NCBI GenBank assembly: GCA_023548195.1
Contig: JAJHZJ010000221.1
Location: 2,090,001-2,154,000, forward strand
Reading direction: 5' to 3'
Source: Bettongia penicillata ogilbyi
Taxonomy: Eukaryota; Chordata; Mammalia; Diprotodontia; Potoroidae
DNA: 64,000 nt
Part shown: piece by piece, positions 1 to 10,249 of the stretch
Numbering within the stretch: the stretch's first letter is position 1
Layout of the letters: each line of letters begins with the position of its first letter
Program-made: the position numbers and the translations under genes
The notes under the pieces: generated by a model
Databases searched by the model: none
Told to the model about the DNA's origin: nothing
The model's input: the letters and a program-made list of their open reading frames with translations, nothing else

Positions 1-634
1 ACCCTCATCACATTTGACTAAACGAAGGAGTGAAATGCACACTCATTTTGGTATGAAAACCTATCTTACAGTATAAGAAAGGGGGGGAGAAGGCGATATT
101 GCAAGGGGGGGATGATGGAAGGGAGGGCAAAGGGAAGAGGGAGCAATTTGTAGTCAACGCTTGGGGAGGGACAGGATCAAAAGACAGAAGAGAAACAACG
201 AGGGGCAGGTTAGGAGGGATGGTAATTCAGTTAGTCTTACACAACACGACTATCAGGGAGGTCATTTGCAAAACTACACAGATATGGCCTATATTGAATT
301 GCCTGCTGTCCCAAAGGGAATGGGTGGGGAGGGAGGGATGGGGAGAATTTGGAACTCAAAGTTTTAGGAACAACTGTTTCATATTGTTGTTGTAACTAGG
401 AAAGAAGACATACAGTTAATGAGGAATAGAAAGTCATCTGGCCCTACAGGAGAAAAGAGAAGATGGAGACAAGAGAAGGGAGGGATGACAGAAGAGAGGG
501 TAGATTGGAGATAGGGAAAATTAGATTGCTTGGGGTATTGGGGTGGGGGAGGGGATAAAAGGGGAGAAAATTTGGAACCCAAAAATTTGTGAAAATGAAT
601 GTAAAAAGTTAATTAAATAAATAAATAAATAAAA
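1..634 (+). mobile_element. HAL1 (ORF1-only L1 derivative), 3' end, cut by window edge
   Basis: This is the 3' UTR of a HAL1 retrotransposon. It reads almost base for base like the complement of 36,217-36,850; I count roughly 20 differences over about 600 bases. It contains the purine-rich tract (about 80-175), both L1-type 3' modules and a terminal TAAA-repeat tail at about 605-634. ORF1 and the 5' end lie outside the window. Short open frames here are chance frames in a purine-rich UTR. Confidence 0.85.
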
Positions 635-779
635 AGATTTTCCTAACCAGAAGCAGTTCACAAGAATATTTTTGTTCATTTTAGAAAGAGAAAGAAAGAG
701 CCTTCCTATATGGGGAACTAATTCCCCAAATGTTGTTATTCCACCATCACCACCCCCTAGAATTTACTTTTTAATTTAT

Positions 780-935
780 TTTTTATTTTCTTTTCTGTCC
801 ACATATTGCCCCACTCCCCTGGAATTCAAGGACCGTAAGGGCAAATACTTTTTTTTTCCTTTCTGTCTTTGTACCTTTAGCATCCAGAAAACTGCTTGAT
901 GTTTGACAAATGTATATTTAAATTGAATTACAACT
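780..935 (+). repeat. degenerate L2/MIR3-type 3' tail
   Basis: The pattern 'gaattcaaggaccgtaaggg...tttgtacc...tagcatcc' followed by an AT-rich end resembles the conserved 3' end shared by CR1/L2 LINEs and L2-tailed SINEs (gaatgtaagctccttgagggcaggg type). It is strongly diverged. Confidence 0.35.
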
Positions 936-2425
936 AAATTTCACCATAAAAGAAAAAAAACATACAATATCTTTCAGTTGATCAGTCACCTGCTTTTAGC
1001 AGTAGAGGGTAAGTATTATCTTATTGTAATCTCTAGGTTGTCAAAAAGCATTTCTGTAACTTTCTAGTTATCATACCATGATTTCTGTCTCTTTTCATTC
1101 ACAAAGTGAGGAATGCCATTGTGTTGTTTGTCAATATTATCTCTTTACCCATTTTTTTGTTTGCAGCTTACGGGGAAATTAGGAAACTGGGCCATAGAGT
1201 GTGGATAGGGTTCCTCCTCAGTCATCCAATGCAACAAGACTTCTAATTCTAATCCTTGCTCTGACTTTTCCTGAAACTGGATACTGTAGGTAAGGGCTTG
1301 ACTAACTGTTCTCCTACTGTTTTATTTTGGTTTTATTTTGCTTGTTGTCTGGCAAACAAATAAATGGATTGGATAGAGAGTTAGACAGCTGCGTTCTGAT
1401 TTATCAAGGGAATATTTTAGGCCATCTAACCCACTGCCCCTAGAAAACTTGGTTCTATGTACCCTGGTCAATTTTTTTCATTGGCCTCAAACAGCAAGGT
1501 CTACTTCAAGATAGATCCTAATTGTACTTAGTACTTACTGGGCGCCCAAACTGGCAGCTGCACTTGTTTTTCCTTTAGGAAGAAGTTTTGAGCAGTCATC
1601 CTTCAAGCAGTTTTGTCAAGAGACTTGAATTCCAAAAATTAGATCTATGGATTCCATGTTGGTTCTGGAGGATTCATGTAATACCCAAGGCTCAGGATCC
1701 CTATCTGTCAAATGGAAATTGTTTCAGGTTAACTTGTCCAGTTTGTAAATAAGTGTTTGTGAACAATGTAACCGACATATATTAAACACGTGCTATGTGC
1801 AAGGGCACTATGTCTGGTTTGTGTGGACCAGGGGTAGGCAAGCTCATTTGGCCCACTTTTCAAAAAAAAAAAAAAGTTACTCAGCACCTCCTGAAAATCT
1901 AGTTTCTTTAACCCTTAATGATTTTTTTTTAAATTTGCATCATTTCAAAAATTTTTTTTAAAATGACATCTCAAATTAATAATTTGTTACCAACTTGTAG
2001 AGTTTTTTCTGTTTTGAAATTTTGATGACACAATATTGCTTCATGTAACTGTGTAGTATTGTATTGTAAACAAGTCATTACACACACATATTCCTGTCAA
2101 TACATTCTGGACTTCCTGACAATGCAAGATATGCTCACCTGCCAACATTTGCTTGTTAAGACCTGTTGGCAGACTTGATCACTGATGAGTTGTAACTTGC
2201 ATTTTGTGTGTTTATTTGGAAAATAACGTAATCATTATGACTTTGACTCTGTTCCACAACAGATGAACTGTTTTTCAAAATTTTCTTCTTTCTTTATGCT
2301 TCCACCACCCCGTTATTTTTATTTAACACCCCCAAATTGCACCTGAGGCAACTACCACCCCCCTTGGTCATTCCAGTGCCTCCCCAGGGGGTGGTATCTC
2401 TCCTTTGGGAACCTGTGGATGGACA
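936..2425. other. intergenic, no gene seen; possible hAT end at about 1,828
   Basis: No supported gene. At 1,828-1,855 'ccaggggtaggcaagctcat' followed by 'ttggccca' resembles the terminus of a Charlie-like hAT element, the same style of end as the copy at 56,861-58,011. I could not find a matching second terminus. The rest is AT-rich with homopolymer runs near 1,860 and 1,920. Confidence 0.3.
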
Positions 2426-2429
2426 GTGG

Positions 2430-2640
2430 GCATGGCACAGGGGATGGAGCACTGCACTTAGTGTCAAGAAGACATGGTCTCAAAGCCCACCTAAGTCACC
2501 AGCTGTGTGACTCAGCCTCAGTTTACTCATCTGTAAAATGAAGATAAGAGAGCATTGCCTAAAAATGTTCCAAGAGGATCAGATAAGATATGAATGTGAA
2601 AAGTGCCTTGCAAAGCATATACTTCTGCATCAAATGCCAG
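2430..2640 (+). repeat. MIR-type CORE-SINE
   Basis: It shows the MIR order: tRNA-like start 'ggcacaggggatggagcact', core 'agctgtgtgactcagcctcag', then 'tcatctgtaaaatg' and a decayed tail. An open frame at 2,538-2,741 runs through it and is not a gene. Confidence 0.7.
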
Positions 2641-2937
2641 TGTTCCATTCTTCTTTTTTTGACTGGATTCAGAGAGAAATGGTCCTGGGACAAGTCACTA
2701 TCCTGCTATTGTTATTTCTATTGCACAAGTGGATAAAATAATTGCTTTTTTGTGGTTCAATTAAAGTATTGGGACATTAGCTCATCCAAACAAGGCTCAT
2801 TCTTGCCACAGCTCAAGGAACTGGCAGGATAATCAGCAGGTATTTATTTAGCACCTCAGGCACTGTTCTGGGAAGGTAGGCATCTTCTCCTGCTCTCACA
2901 TGATGTTGATCTCTCCTGCTATGCCTGTATAATATAA

Positions 2938-3008
2938 GTACTACTACTACTACTACCACCACCACCACTACTACAAATATTACTACTGATACTACTGCTG
3001 ATACCATT
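2938..3008. repeat. (TAC/ACC)n trinucleotide microsatellite
   Basis: Imperfect run of TAC, ACC and TGA/TGC triplets. It produces a spurious valine-rich minus-strand frame. Confidence 0.85.
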
Positions 3009-3715
3009 ACTGATATTTCTGCTACTAGAGGCTATAGTTGCCTCCCTCAAGTAACCTAAATCTAGTAGAAGGCAAGAAAACATATCCACAAGTAATGATA
3101 AAGAGTGGACTGTGACACATCAGAGGTGAAAACTAGATAAAGTTCTGCAAGAAAAATCTGAAGAGGGAGAAATGACTTTCAGACATGGGATATCTGTGAA
3201 GACTTCATGGAGGTGGCCTCCGAGGTAAGTTTTGAATTAAGACAAGGATTTCAACAAATGGAAGAGATTACATTGTAAGCATGGACAGGATGCCTGTGCC
3301 AGACACAAGCAGTTATGGAAACAGCTGGTAGTAGTGTTGAACTGCAATGTAGCGAGTGGATGATTATAGTATAAAATTAGTCTAGAAATGTACCTCTGAG
3401 TCAGATTTTTAAGAACGATAAATGCTAAATAAAGAAGTTTGTATTTTGTCCAAAAGGCATAGGAAACCACTGAAATTCCATAAAGACAGGAATTATGTCA
3501 TGGCCATATTTTATACCTCCCCCACCACCAAGTACAGTACTCAGCATACAGAAGGTACTTAAAAACTGTTTATTGAATATAATAGGGGAGTGAACTATGC
3601 ATTAATAAGAGCATTTTATGTAGTTGTGAATTAGCAGGTGAATTCAGCAAAGGGACTGTGCAGGTATATATTGTTTTGAAAGACAGAGGTGATCATTAGA
3701 GCCATAGGAATGGAT

Positions 3716-3938
3716 AGGGTCAGGGGAGTGTGGTACAGTGGAAAGAACAATTACTCTGGAATCAGAGAAACTGGGTTCAAATCCCATTTTTGATGCTTAC
3801 TACATATGTAGCCTTCAGCAAGCCATTTAACTTCTGTGGCCCCCAGTGTCCTCCTCTAGGAATTGAAGTCAGGCTAGAATATTTCTAAGAGCTCTCCCAG
3901 GTCTAGGTCTCTGTCATCCTTTGATTATTAAGGAATTG
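3716..3938 (+). repeat. MIR/THER1-type CORE-SINE
   Basis: The tRNA-like head 'gtggtacagtggaaagaaca', the B-box region 'gggttcaaatccc' and a core with 'gcaagccatttaacttctg' are followed by a tail ('ctcccaggtctaggtctctg') typical of marsupial THER1 copies. Confidence 0.7.
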
Positions 3939-4051
3939 TGTAAAGGACAAAGAGATCTGAGAAGAGAGCCTTGTGAAACAAGGCAAGAAGAACATAAGCC
4001 AGCAAAAGAAGCAGGTCATGGAGTATAAGGACTGAGAAAAGGACATAGCAA

Positions 4052-4790
4052 AGAAATGGAAACTGAAGGGATGCCCATCAATTGTAGAATGGCTGAACAG
4101 GTTTTTATATGTAATATTATTGTAATGTGGTGGTGTTATTTAGTCATTTTCAGTTGTATCCAACACTTCATGGCCCCATTTGAGGTTTTCGTGGCCAAAA
4201 TATTGGAGTGGTTTGCCATTTCCTTCTCTAGTTCATTTGACAGATGAGGAAACTGGGACCAAAGGGTGAGTTGCCATGGGGGTCACACAGCTAGATTCTG
4301 AGGCTGGATTTGAGCACAGGTCTTCTGATTCCAGGCCCAGCACTCTATCCACTGCACTACCTGACTGCCCCTCCACCGGGCAGTAAGAAATGATAAAGGA
4401 GATTGTTTCAAAGAAACCTGGGAAGACTTATATGAACTGATTCAAAGTGAAGTAAGCAGAACCAGGAGAACAACTTATACAGTGACAACAGCATCATAAA
4501 GATCAACTTAGAAGCACTTAGGACTGTGATCAGTAACCCAGCCATAACTCCAAAGAATCCATGATGAAACTTGCTATCCACCCCCACATAGAGAGCTGAT
4601 GGCCTTATTGTACGGGTGGAAGCATATTTCCCTTTTTTTTTTCTTTTTGTTCCTGTTTTTGGACATAGGTAATGTGGTCATTTGTTTTGCATAACTATAC
4701 AAATTTGTAATGAGCTTTATTTTTCTTGCCTTCTCAGTGGACAAGGGAGGGGGAGAAATTGGAACATTAAATAAAATAAAATTGAATTTC
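4052..4790 (+). repeat. L1 3' end, split by a SINE
   Basis: Sense-strand L1 ORF2 C-terminal coding end and 3' UTR: 'gatgcccatcaattg...gaatggctgaac', then after the SINE 'cctgggaagacttatatgaa' and 'gtaagcagaaccaggagaac'. It ends in AATAAAATAAA near 4,770. It is 5'-truncated and non-functional. Confidence 0.7.
4130..4374 (-). repeat. Mar1-type tRNA-derived SINE
   Basis: Complete copy read on the complement: tRNA end at about 4,374 (ggcagtcaggtagtgcagtg), core 'acagctag..', and tail at 4,130 ('gttatttagtcattttcagt'). It is inserted in an L1 3' end. Confidence 0.85.
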
Positions 4791-4799
4791 AAAAACCAA

Positions 4800-5165
4800 A
4801 ATGTGATGAAATTATTATTGCTCTGTAGGAATTGAAGAAAAGGATAGTTTAGAGAAAACTGGGAAGACTTATGTAGACTTAAGTACACACAGTGAAGTCA
4901 TTAGAATCTGGAGAACAATTTATATAATAATAAGAACACTGTTGAGAAAAATATCTTGGAAGAACTTAAAAAGTTAAGACTGACTTTGACTCTGGAAGGC
5001 AAATGATAAACATGAGGTATAGGATAAGCTCCAGGTGCAGAATGGACATATGAGTCCTGTTATGGCCAATGGGTGAATTATTTGGCTTGTTGGTTAAGAG
5101 TTTTGCTTCTTTTTTCTCCCCAGTGGGACAAAGAAGAGGAAGGATATGGAAAGGGTAGTCAAAAG
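4800..5165 (+). repeat. second, more diverged L1 3' end
   Basis: It repeats the L1 3' pattern ('actgggaagacttatgtag', 'agaatctggagaacaattta', 'ccccagtgggacaaagaaga') directly after the previous fragment. No coding capacity. Confidence 0.45.
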
Positions 5166-7425
5166 ATAAAAGAAAAAAGGATCATAGGAGGATTTTTTTT
5201 TCAGTGAACAGAAACTGACAGAAAGAATGCCGGAATCACAATGATAGCTTTAGAAGTTGTTGAATTTATTATGTATTTTAAAAGAAAAATAAGATATACA
5301 TGATATTTCATTATTCCATTTTACAAAGTATATGAAAATGCTAATTTTATTTGGTGTTTAAGTTCACAATAGAAAAATGAAATAAAAGGAAAGGTGAAAG
5401 ACTCAGAGTACAGAATAATAAATGTGTAAAAATATATGTTGGTTAGTATGAATATATACATTTGTATGTGTTGTGTATGTACCCATGATGAAGAGTAGGA
5501 ATGTACTTATAGGAATTGATGTATAACTACAGATAGGAATAGAGTATGTGGGGCTGGTGTAGAGATAGGGCATGACCAAGGCAGAAATGTTTTATTTGAC
5601 TATACATTTTTGTAACAGGAATTTTACTGTTGGGTCCTTACAAATTGAAATTGTTTCATTCTTTGTACTTAGATCTGCAACAGGCAAATATGATATTTTC
5701 TTAAAAAATATTTACTGATTGAGTGAGTGGATGAGTGTATAGGCAGAGTAGAAGGATGAAGAAAAAGGGTTTCTGGAAATAATCTTGGGAGCAAAGTCTC
5801 CAGGGGGAGCCAATGAAATGTGATCAAGAACACAAATGGAGAGGTTAACTGGAGGGAAGGAGGCTAAAGTATAATGACTGTTCAGCCACTCCTTCTAAAT
5901 CAGGATTTGCTCATTCCTTCTCCTTTGCTTTTTCTCTCATGTGATTACCTTCAGTTTTTGTTGTTTGTTTTTAGTAGCACTTGTACACAGTTAATGCTGG
6001 CATGAACATCTTTGAAAAGATAGCTTTTTGAAATTTTGATAAACACTTTCAGGGCATTTTCCCTAACAGTGGAATTATTGGAGCTGTTAATGATGAAAAG
6101 GACAGAAAAGTGTTTTTGTGTGAAAGAAAAGATTTGTATTCATTACATAAAAGATATTGCCCCTGTTATGGGCTAGCATTTTGATACCTACTACAAGTAG
6201 AAAAACCATCTTGTTTCAGATGCTTTAATAACATATATTATGTACATATGATAAACTGTTAAAATGTATATATGAAGAAATGGCTTTTAGATGGGATTTT
6301 CTCTGCAGTACACGTTTGAGGACTTGAATCTCTCACTTCTGTAGGAGCAGTTTACTGTTATAGGGATGTAAAGAGAGAGAAAGATCTTTTATTAAAAACT
6401 AGAGAAGCATGAAAGTAAAAAAATTTTAAGGGCATTGGAGACAACAGACTACCTTTTTGGAGACTTCTATGGAAACATGATGGGTACCTCGGGTAATTTA
6501 CATATGCACTTTTTTTGTATGTGATATATATATATTCTTTTAAAAGAAAGTAAAATTAAGAAAATGAGAAATCATGCAAACATGTGGAGATTGAGGTTGA
6601 TTGAAAAAACTGACAATTTGATAGGAGAAATTTGGGAAATTGTGACTTCTTACATAAAAGGTGAGTTATTGGGAGTCTTCAGGCTCTCACTGCCACCACT
6701 GTACGCGTTAAGGGCTAACACTTGCTAAATTCGATTGTATTAGTGATGGTTAGGGAAGGAGCCTTTACAAAGGCTACTTTGCATTAGAGAAGATTTCTTC
6801 CCCCTAGTGGGAGCGCATAGTTATCAAGCAATGAGAACAGAAGCAGTTTCAGGGATGAAGATGTTTCTGGATGGATCAGTAACATTGAGTCTAGAGCTGT
6901 GAATCGCCTTAAGCACTCGCATTTTCCTCCCTAATATGTTTCTATGCCAAGTTCCTATAAGTGTATTCCCACTCTTCACAGTAGTGGTTGAGTGCGTTGG
7001 TGGAGTTGATAGGTATGTTGCAATGTATTTTATTATTCACATATTTGAGATTATATCTTATATAGCATATCATTTCTTTTACCTTATTATATAAATTTTA
7101 TAAATCATCATGTTTTGAACTCTAAAAGTGTCATCATTGTGAATGACTCATGTAGATAGGAAATATTTTAGAGGGAGACTCAAGAACTAGATTGATAAAT
7201 GCAGGATTTGACATGTATTTCCTCTAAACGCACGTGGAGAATCATAAGAGAGTTTGCATGTAACTGTGTTTCAGTTGTCTTTCTATGGGCACTTGGACCT
7301 GTGAGAGTAGGTGTAGGTAGGAAGAAACGAGCCAATTCAGAGTGTTATGGGATATATTCACTCAACTAGGTGAGAGGTGTGAGCCCTCGAGCCTCAGCAT
7401 GCGTGTTGACTGTTCCATTTTGTTT
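5166..7425. other. intergenic, AT-rich, nothing identified
   Basis: Long AT-rich stretch. 5,880-6,120 may hold a very old antisense L1 trace. I see no exon with acceptor, donor and open frame, and no RNA gene. Confidence 0.4.
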
Positions 7426-7429
7426 CTCT

Positions 7430-8060
7430 ACAGCACATGATTTAAGATGTTACATTCATTTCCCACCAGGCTATACTCCTGGACTTCCCCATCATGCCAC
7501 GGAAACTCAACATCTTACAAGATTACTTCACGCTGGAATTCACCCCTTGGAAGTATCCTCTGATTTATTGCCTACGTCCACCCTGGAGATCTTCCCTCTG
7601 ATTAGAGAGTGGAAGAGTCCTCCTAGAGCCTCCATCTAAGGAGAGCTCCCAGGCCAGCCATCTTTTTATTTCCCACAAGGCTGTGCTCCTGAACTCCTTC
7701 ATCATGTCCCAGAAACTCTTCATCTTAGAAGGTCACTTCATCTCTATAACTCTTACCTTGGAAGTGCCCTTTGTATCTAGAGCCCCTCCCTCTGCTGAGA
7801 GGAGTAGATTTTTCCTGGAATCTTCATTGAAGGAGGTGCCCAGGCCAACTGTCTCTTCATTCCCCACCAGCTTTCAGTCCTTTGCACATCTCTCACCAGG
7901 TACTTTCTCCCCACTCTTCATTTTCGGTTTCCTTTTCTTCCCAATAACAATGTAAGTTCTTTGAAGGCAAAGACTGCCTTTGTTTTTGCTTGTGTTTGTT
8001 TGCCCAGCACTTAGTCCAACATGGTAAGTGTTTAATAAACGCTTGTTGAATGTTGTTACA
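7430..8060 (+). repeat. unnamed interspersed repeat with L2-like 3' tail, copy A
   Basis: It contains two related internal blocks ('catttcccaccaggctatac' at about 7,460 and 'atttcccacaaggctgtgct' at about 7,670), each followed by 'ggacttccccatcatg..' or similar. It ends at 8,000-8,057 in an L2/CR1-style tail ('cagcacttagtccaacatgg', 'tttaataaacgcttgttgaa'). A second copy is at 10,975-11,400. I do not recall the family name. Open frames here (90 and 89 codons) are not conserved between copies. Confidence 0.55.
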
Positions 8061-8329
8061 TTGTGGGGTGGGGTGTATACTGTTAGATTAAATGGTGTAA
8101 TGACTTTGTAACCTCAACAAGCACTACCAAATTATTCTCCAGAGTCTATTAAGTATGTAAATCCATCACCAATTAATAATGTTTATTTTCCTCCATGACA
8201 TGCTAATATTGTTTCATTGCTTTTATGTAAAGAGAAGTTTTTTAAATTTTTATTTTTTATCATGAATTTAAGCAACTTTGCATTATTCTTTATCTGATCT
8301 TTATTCTTAAATGTATTCTTTGTCCTTCA

Positions 8330-9060
8330 CCATGACCTTCATTCGGTTCCTCTGCTCATCAGTAATTTCCAAGACCATGATCACCTCTGTCCTGGTGACA
8401 CTCTCCTCTTTTCTCAATTTTAATCTCTTGTTTCAGCTCTGTATGATCCTCAGCTCTCTCCTCTCTTGTTCCTTTGTCCTCTTGCAACTCATGCTTGCCA
8501 AACCTCAGTCCTGGTTTTATCCTACCATCTGCCTCATTCACTATTACTCAAGTGCTACTGAATGAAACAGCATGAAACCATGCTGATTGAATCCACTTCA
8601 AATTGATGTCTCATCTCAACTAGGACCTCATTGCAGCAAAGCAAAACAATCCTTCCACTCACGGATTGATCCATGATTATCCATCCCACTTCCTACAGCA
8701 GCTGTTCTAAACCTATTTTGTCCTCAATCTTCACACATGACCTTTTCATCCCACCCTCTCAGCCAAGGACTTCATCTCATCTTTCACTGAAAACATCCAG
8801 TCATTTGCTGCTAGTTCCTTCTTTTTCCCTTCTCATCTCACATTTCCTGACATCATCTCTCACTATCTATTCCATTGCTCCACTTTCTGATGAGGAAGTG
8901 ATCCTTGTATTTACCAAAGCCAACCCCAATACATGTACTTGTGTTCTCTCCCATGTTCTCCAGCATATTGGTCCCACTATCATCCCCCACTTCTAATTTC
9001 CATTCTCTTCTATTGGTTCTTACTGTACTGCCTACAAGCATACTCACATCTCTCCTATCA
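8330..9060 (+). pseudogene. L2/CR1-clade LINE ORF2 fragment
   Basis: The plus-strand frame at 8,673-8,996 carries a run like 'PLSDEEVILVFTKANPNTC', which corresponds to the segment of L2-type ORF2 proteins just before the reverse transcriptase fingers (a 'DE/DEEV..LL..S.P.TC' pattern). Upstream, 8,330-8,670 is consistent with the same element but frameshifted. There is no start or stop context of a gene; I read it as a decayed LINE. Confidence 0.5.
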
Positions 9061-9099
9061 TTTTAAAAGTTACTTAGAATAAGGATTCACACTATTTTA

Positions 9100-10155
9100 C
9101 AAAAACTGCCCCCACTCAAAAAAAAATTAGATTTTGTTTAGCCAGCATTTCTGCAGTATACCACAGTAAGTTTCAAATGGGTACATGATGCAGACATAAA
9201 AAGTCAGATCAAATTAGAGGAAAAACAAAAGAGACACCTTTTACAACTATGGGTAGAGAAGAGTTATTGATCAAGCAAGGAATAGAAAACATTAAAATGA
9301 AGAAGTTTAATTATATAAAATTGAAAAGATTTTGCACAAACAAAAGCAGTAAGATTAGAATTAGAAAAAGAACTGAGGAAAAAATCTTTAAAGTAACTTC
9401 TTTAATAAAGGACTAATAATCAAGATATGTAGGGAATTGATACAGCTATATAAGAACAAGAGCCATTCCCCAATAGATAGATAGGCAACAGGTATCAACA
9501 ATCCTCAAAAGAAGAAAAGCAATTTATCAACAACCACATGAAAATGCTCCAAATTACTAAATATATCAGGAATGCAAATTAATACAACTCAGAGGTTCTG
9601 CCTCATACCCATAAGATTTTCAGAGATGAAAAAACAGAAAATGATTATTAGAGGGACTCTGACATGACAGGCAAACTAGCGCACTGTTGATGGAGTTATA
9701 AATTGGTACAGCCATTCTGGAAAGCAATTTAGAACTACATCCAAAATGAGACCAAACTGCGAGTATATTCCAAAGAGGTCAAAGACGGTGTGGAGAAATC
9801 ATGAATACTGACTTCAGGACTTAGCGTCTAGAAAATTTGAGTTCAAGTCTTGCCTCAAACACTTTCCATTTATGTGACACCTATTCAACTCATTTAATTA
9901 TTTTCTGGGCTTCATCTGTAAAAGAGAGAGTTAGACTCAATGCCTTTAAGGCCCTTTCTAACCATAAATCTACAATCCTATGATGGAGGGGAAGGATTTA
10001 TATGTAGAATAGGAAAGTATATGTAGAACCTAAACAGAATTGTATGCTATCACAGGGAGGGAAGGGGGTATTGGGGGAAAGGTGGGGGGGATAAAATCTT
10101 AACTTGAAGGAAATGATTGTAAAACATTAAAAATAAAATTAAAATTAAAAAAAAA
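9100..10155 (+). repeat. L1 ORF2 C-terminus and 3' UTR, decayed
   Basis: Sense L1 text: 'aatagaaaacattaaaatga', 'agaacaagagccattcccca', 'aggaatgcaaattaatacaa', 'tggtacagccattctggaaa'. The 3' UTR 'tgtatgctatcacagggagg' and A-rich tail follow at 10,020-10,155. A MIR is inserted at 9,785-9,985. Many stops. Confidence 0.75.
9785..9985 (+). repeat. MIR/THER1-type CORE-SINE
   Basis: The B-box-like 'gagttcaagtcttgcc', a core ending in 'gggcttcatctgtaaaaga' and the THER1-style tail 'aaggccctttctaaccataa' are present. It interrupts the L1 3' end. Confidence 0.65.
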
Positions 10156-10249
10156 GAAAAATATAGGAGCATTTTTTTGTTGTAGCAAGGAACTCCTAAG
10201 ATAACCTTTCATTTGCACTGAATATGCATACATTTACAGTCAAATGTAC

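Larger units (their letters stand above)
2836..4050 (-). repeat. L2 LINE 3' part, broken by a MIR and a microsatellite
   Basis: Read on the complement this is the L2 3' region: the terminal 'atttatttagcacctc...cactgttctgg' block at 2,838-2,880, then blocks at 3,150-3,480, 3,596-3,715 and 3,940-4,045 that match the usual L2 3' UTR order. A MIR (3,716-3,938) interrupts it. No open frame is kept. Confidence 0.55.

Noticed and set aside
2938..3008. CRISPR-like or functional triplet repeat
   Set aside because: Simple imperfect TAC/ACC microsatellite; no spacer structure.
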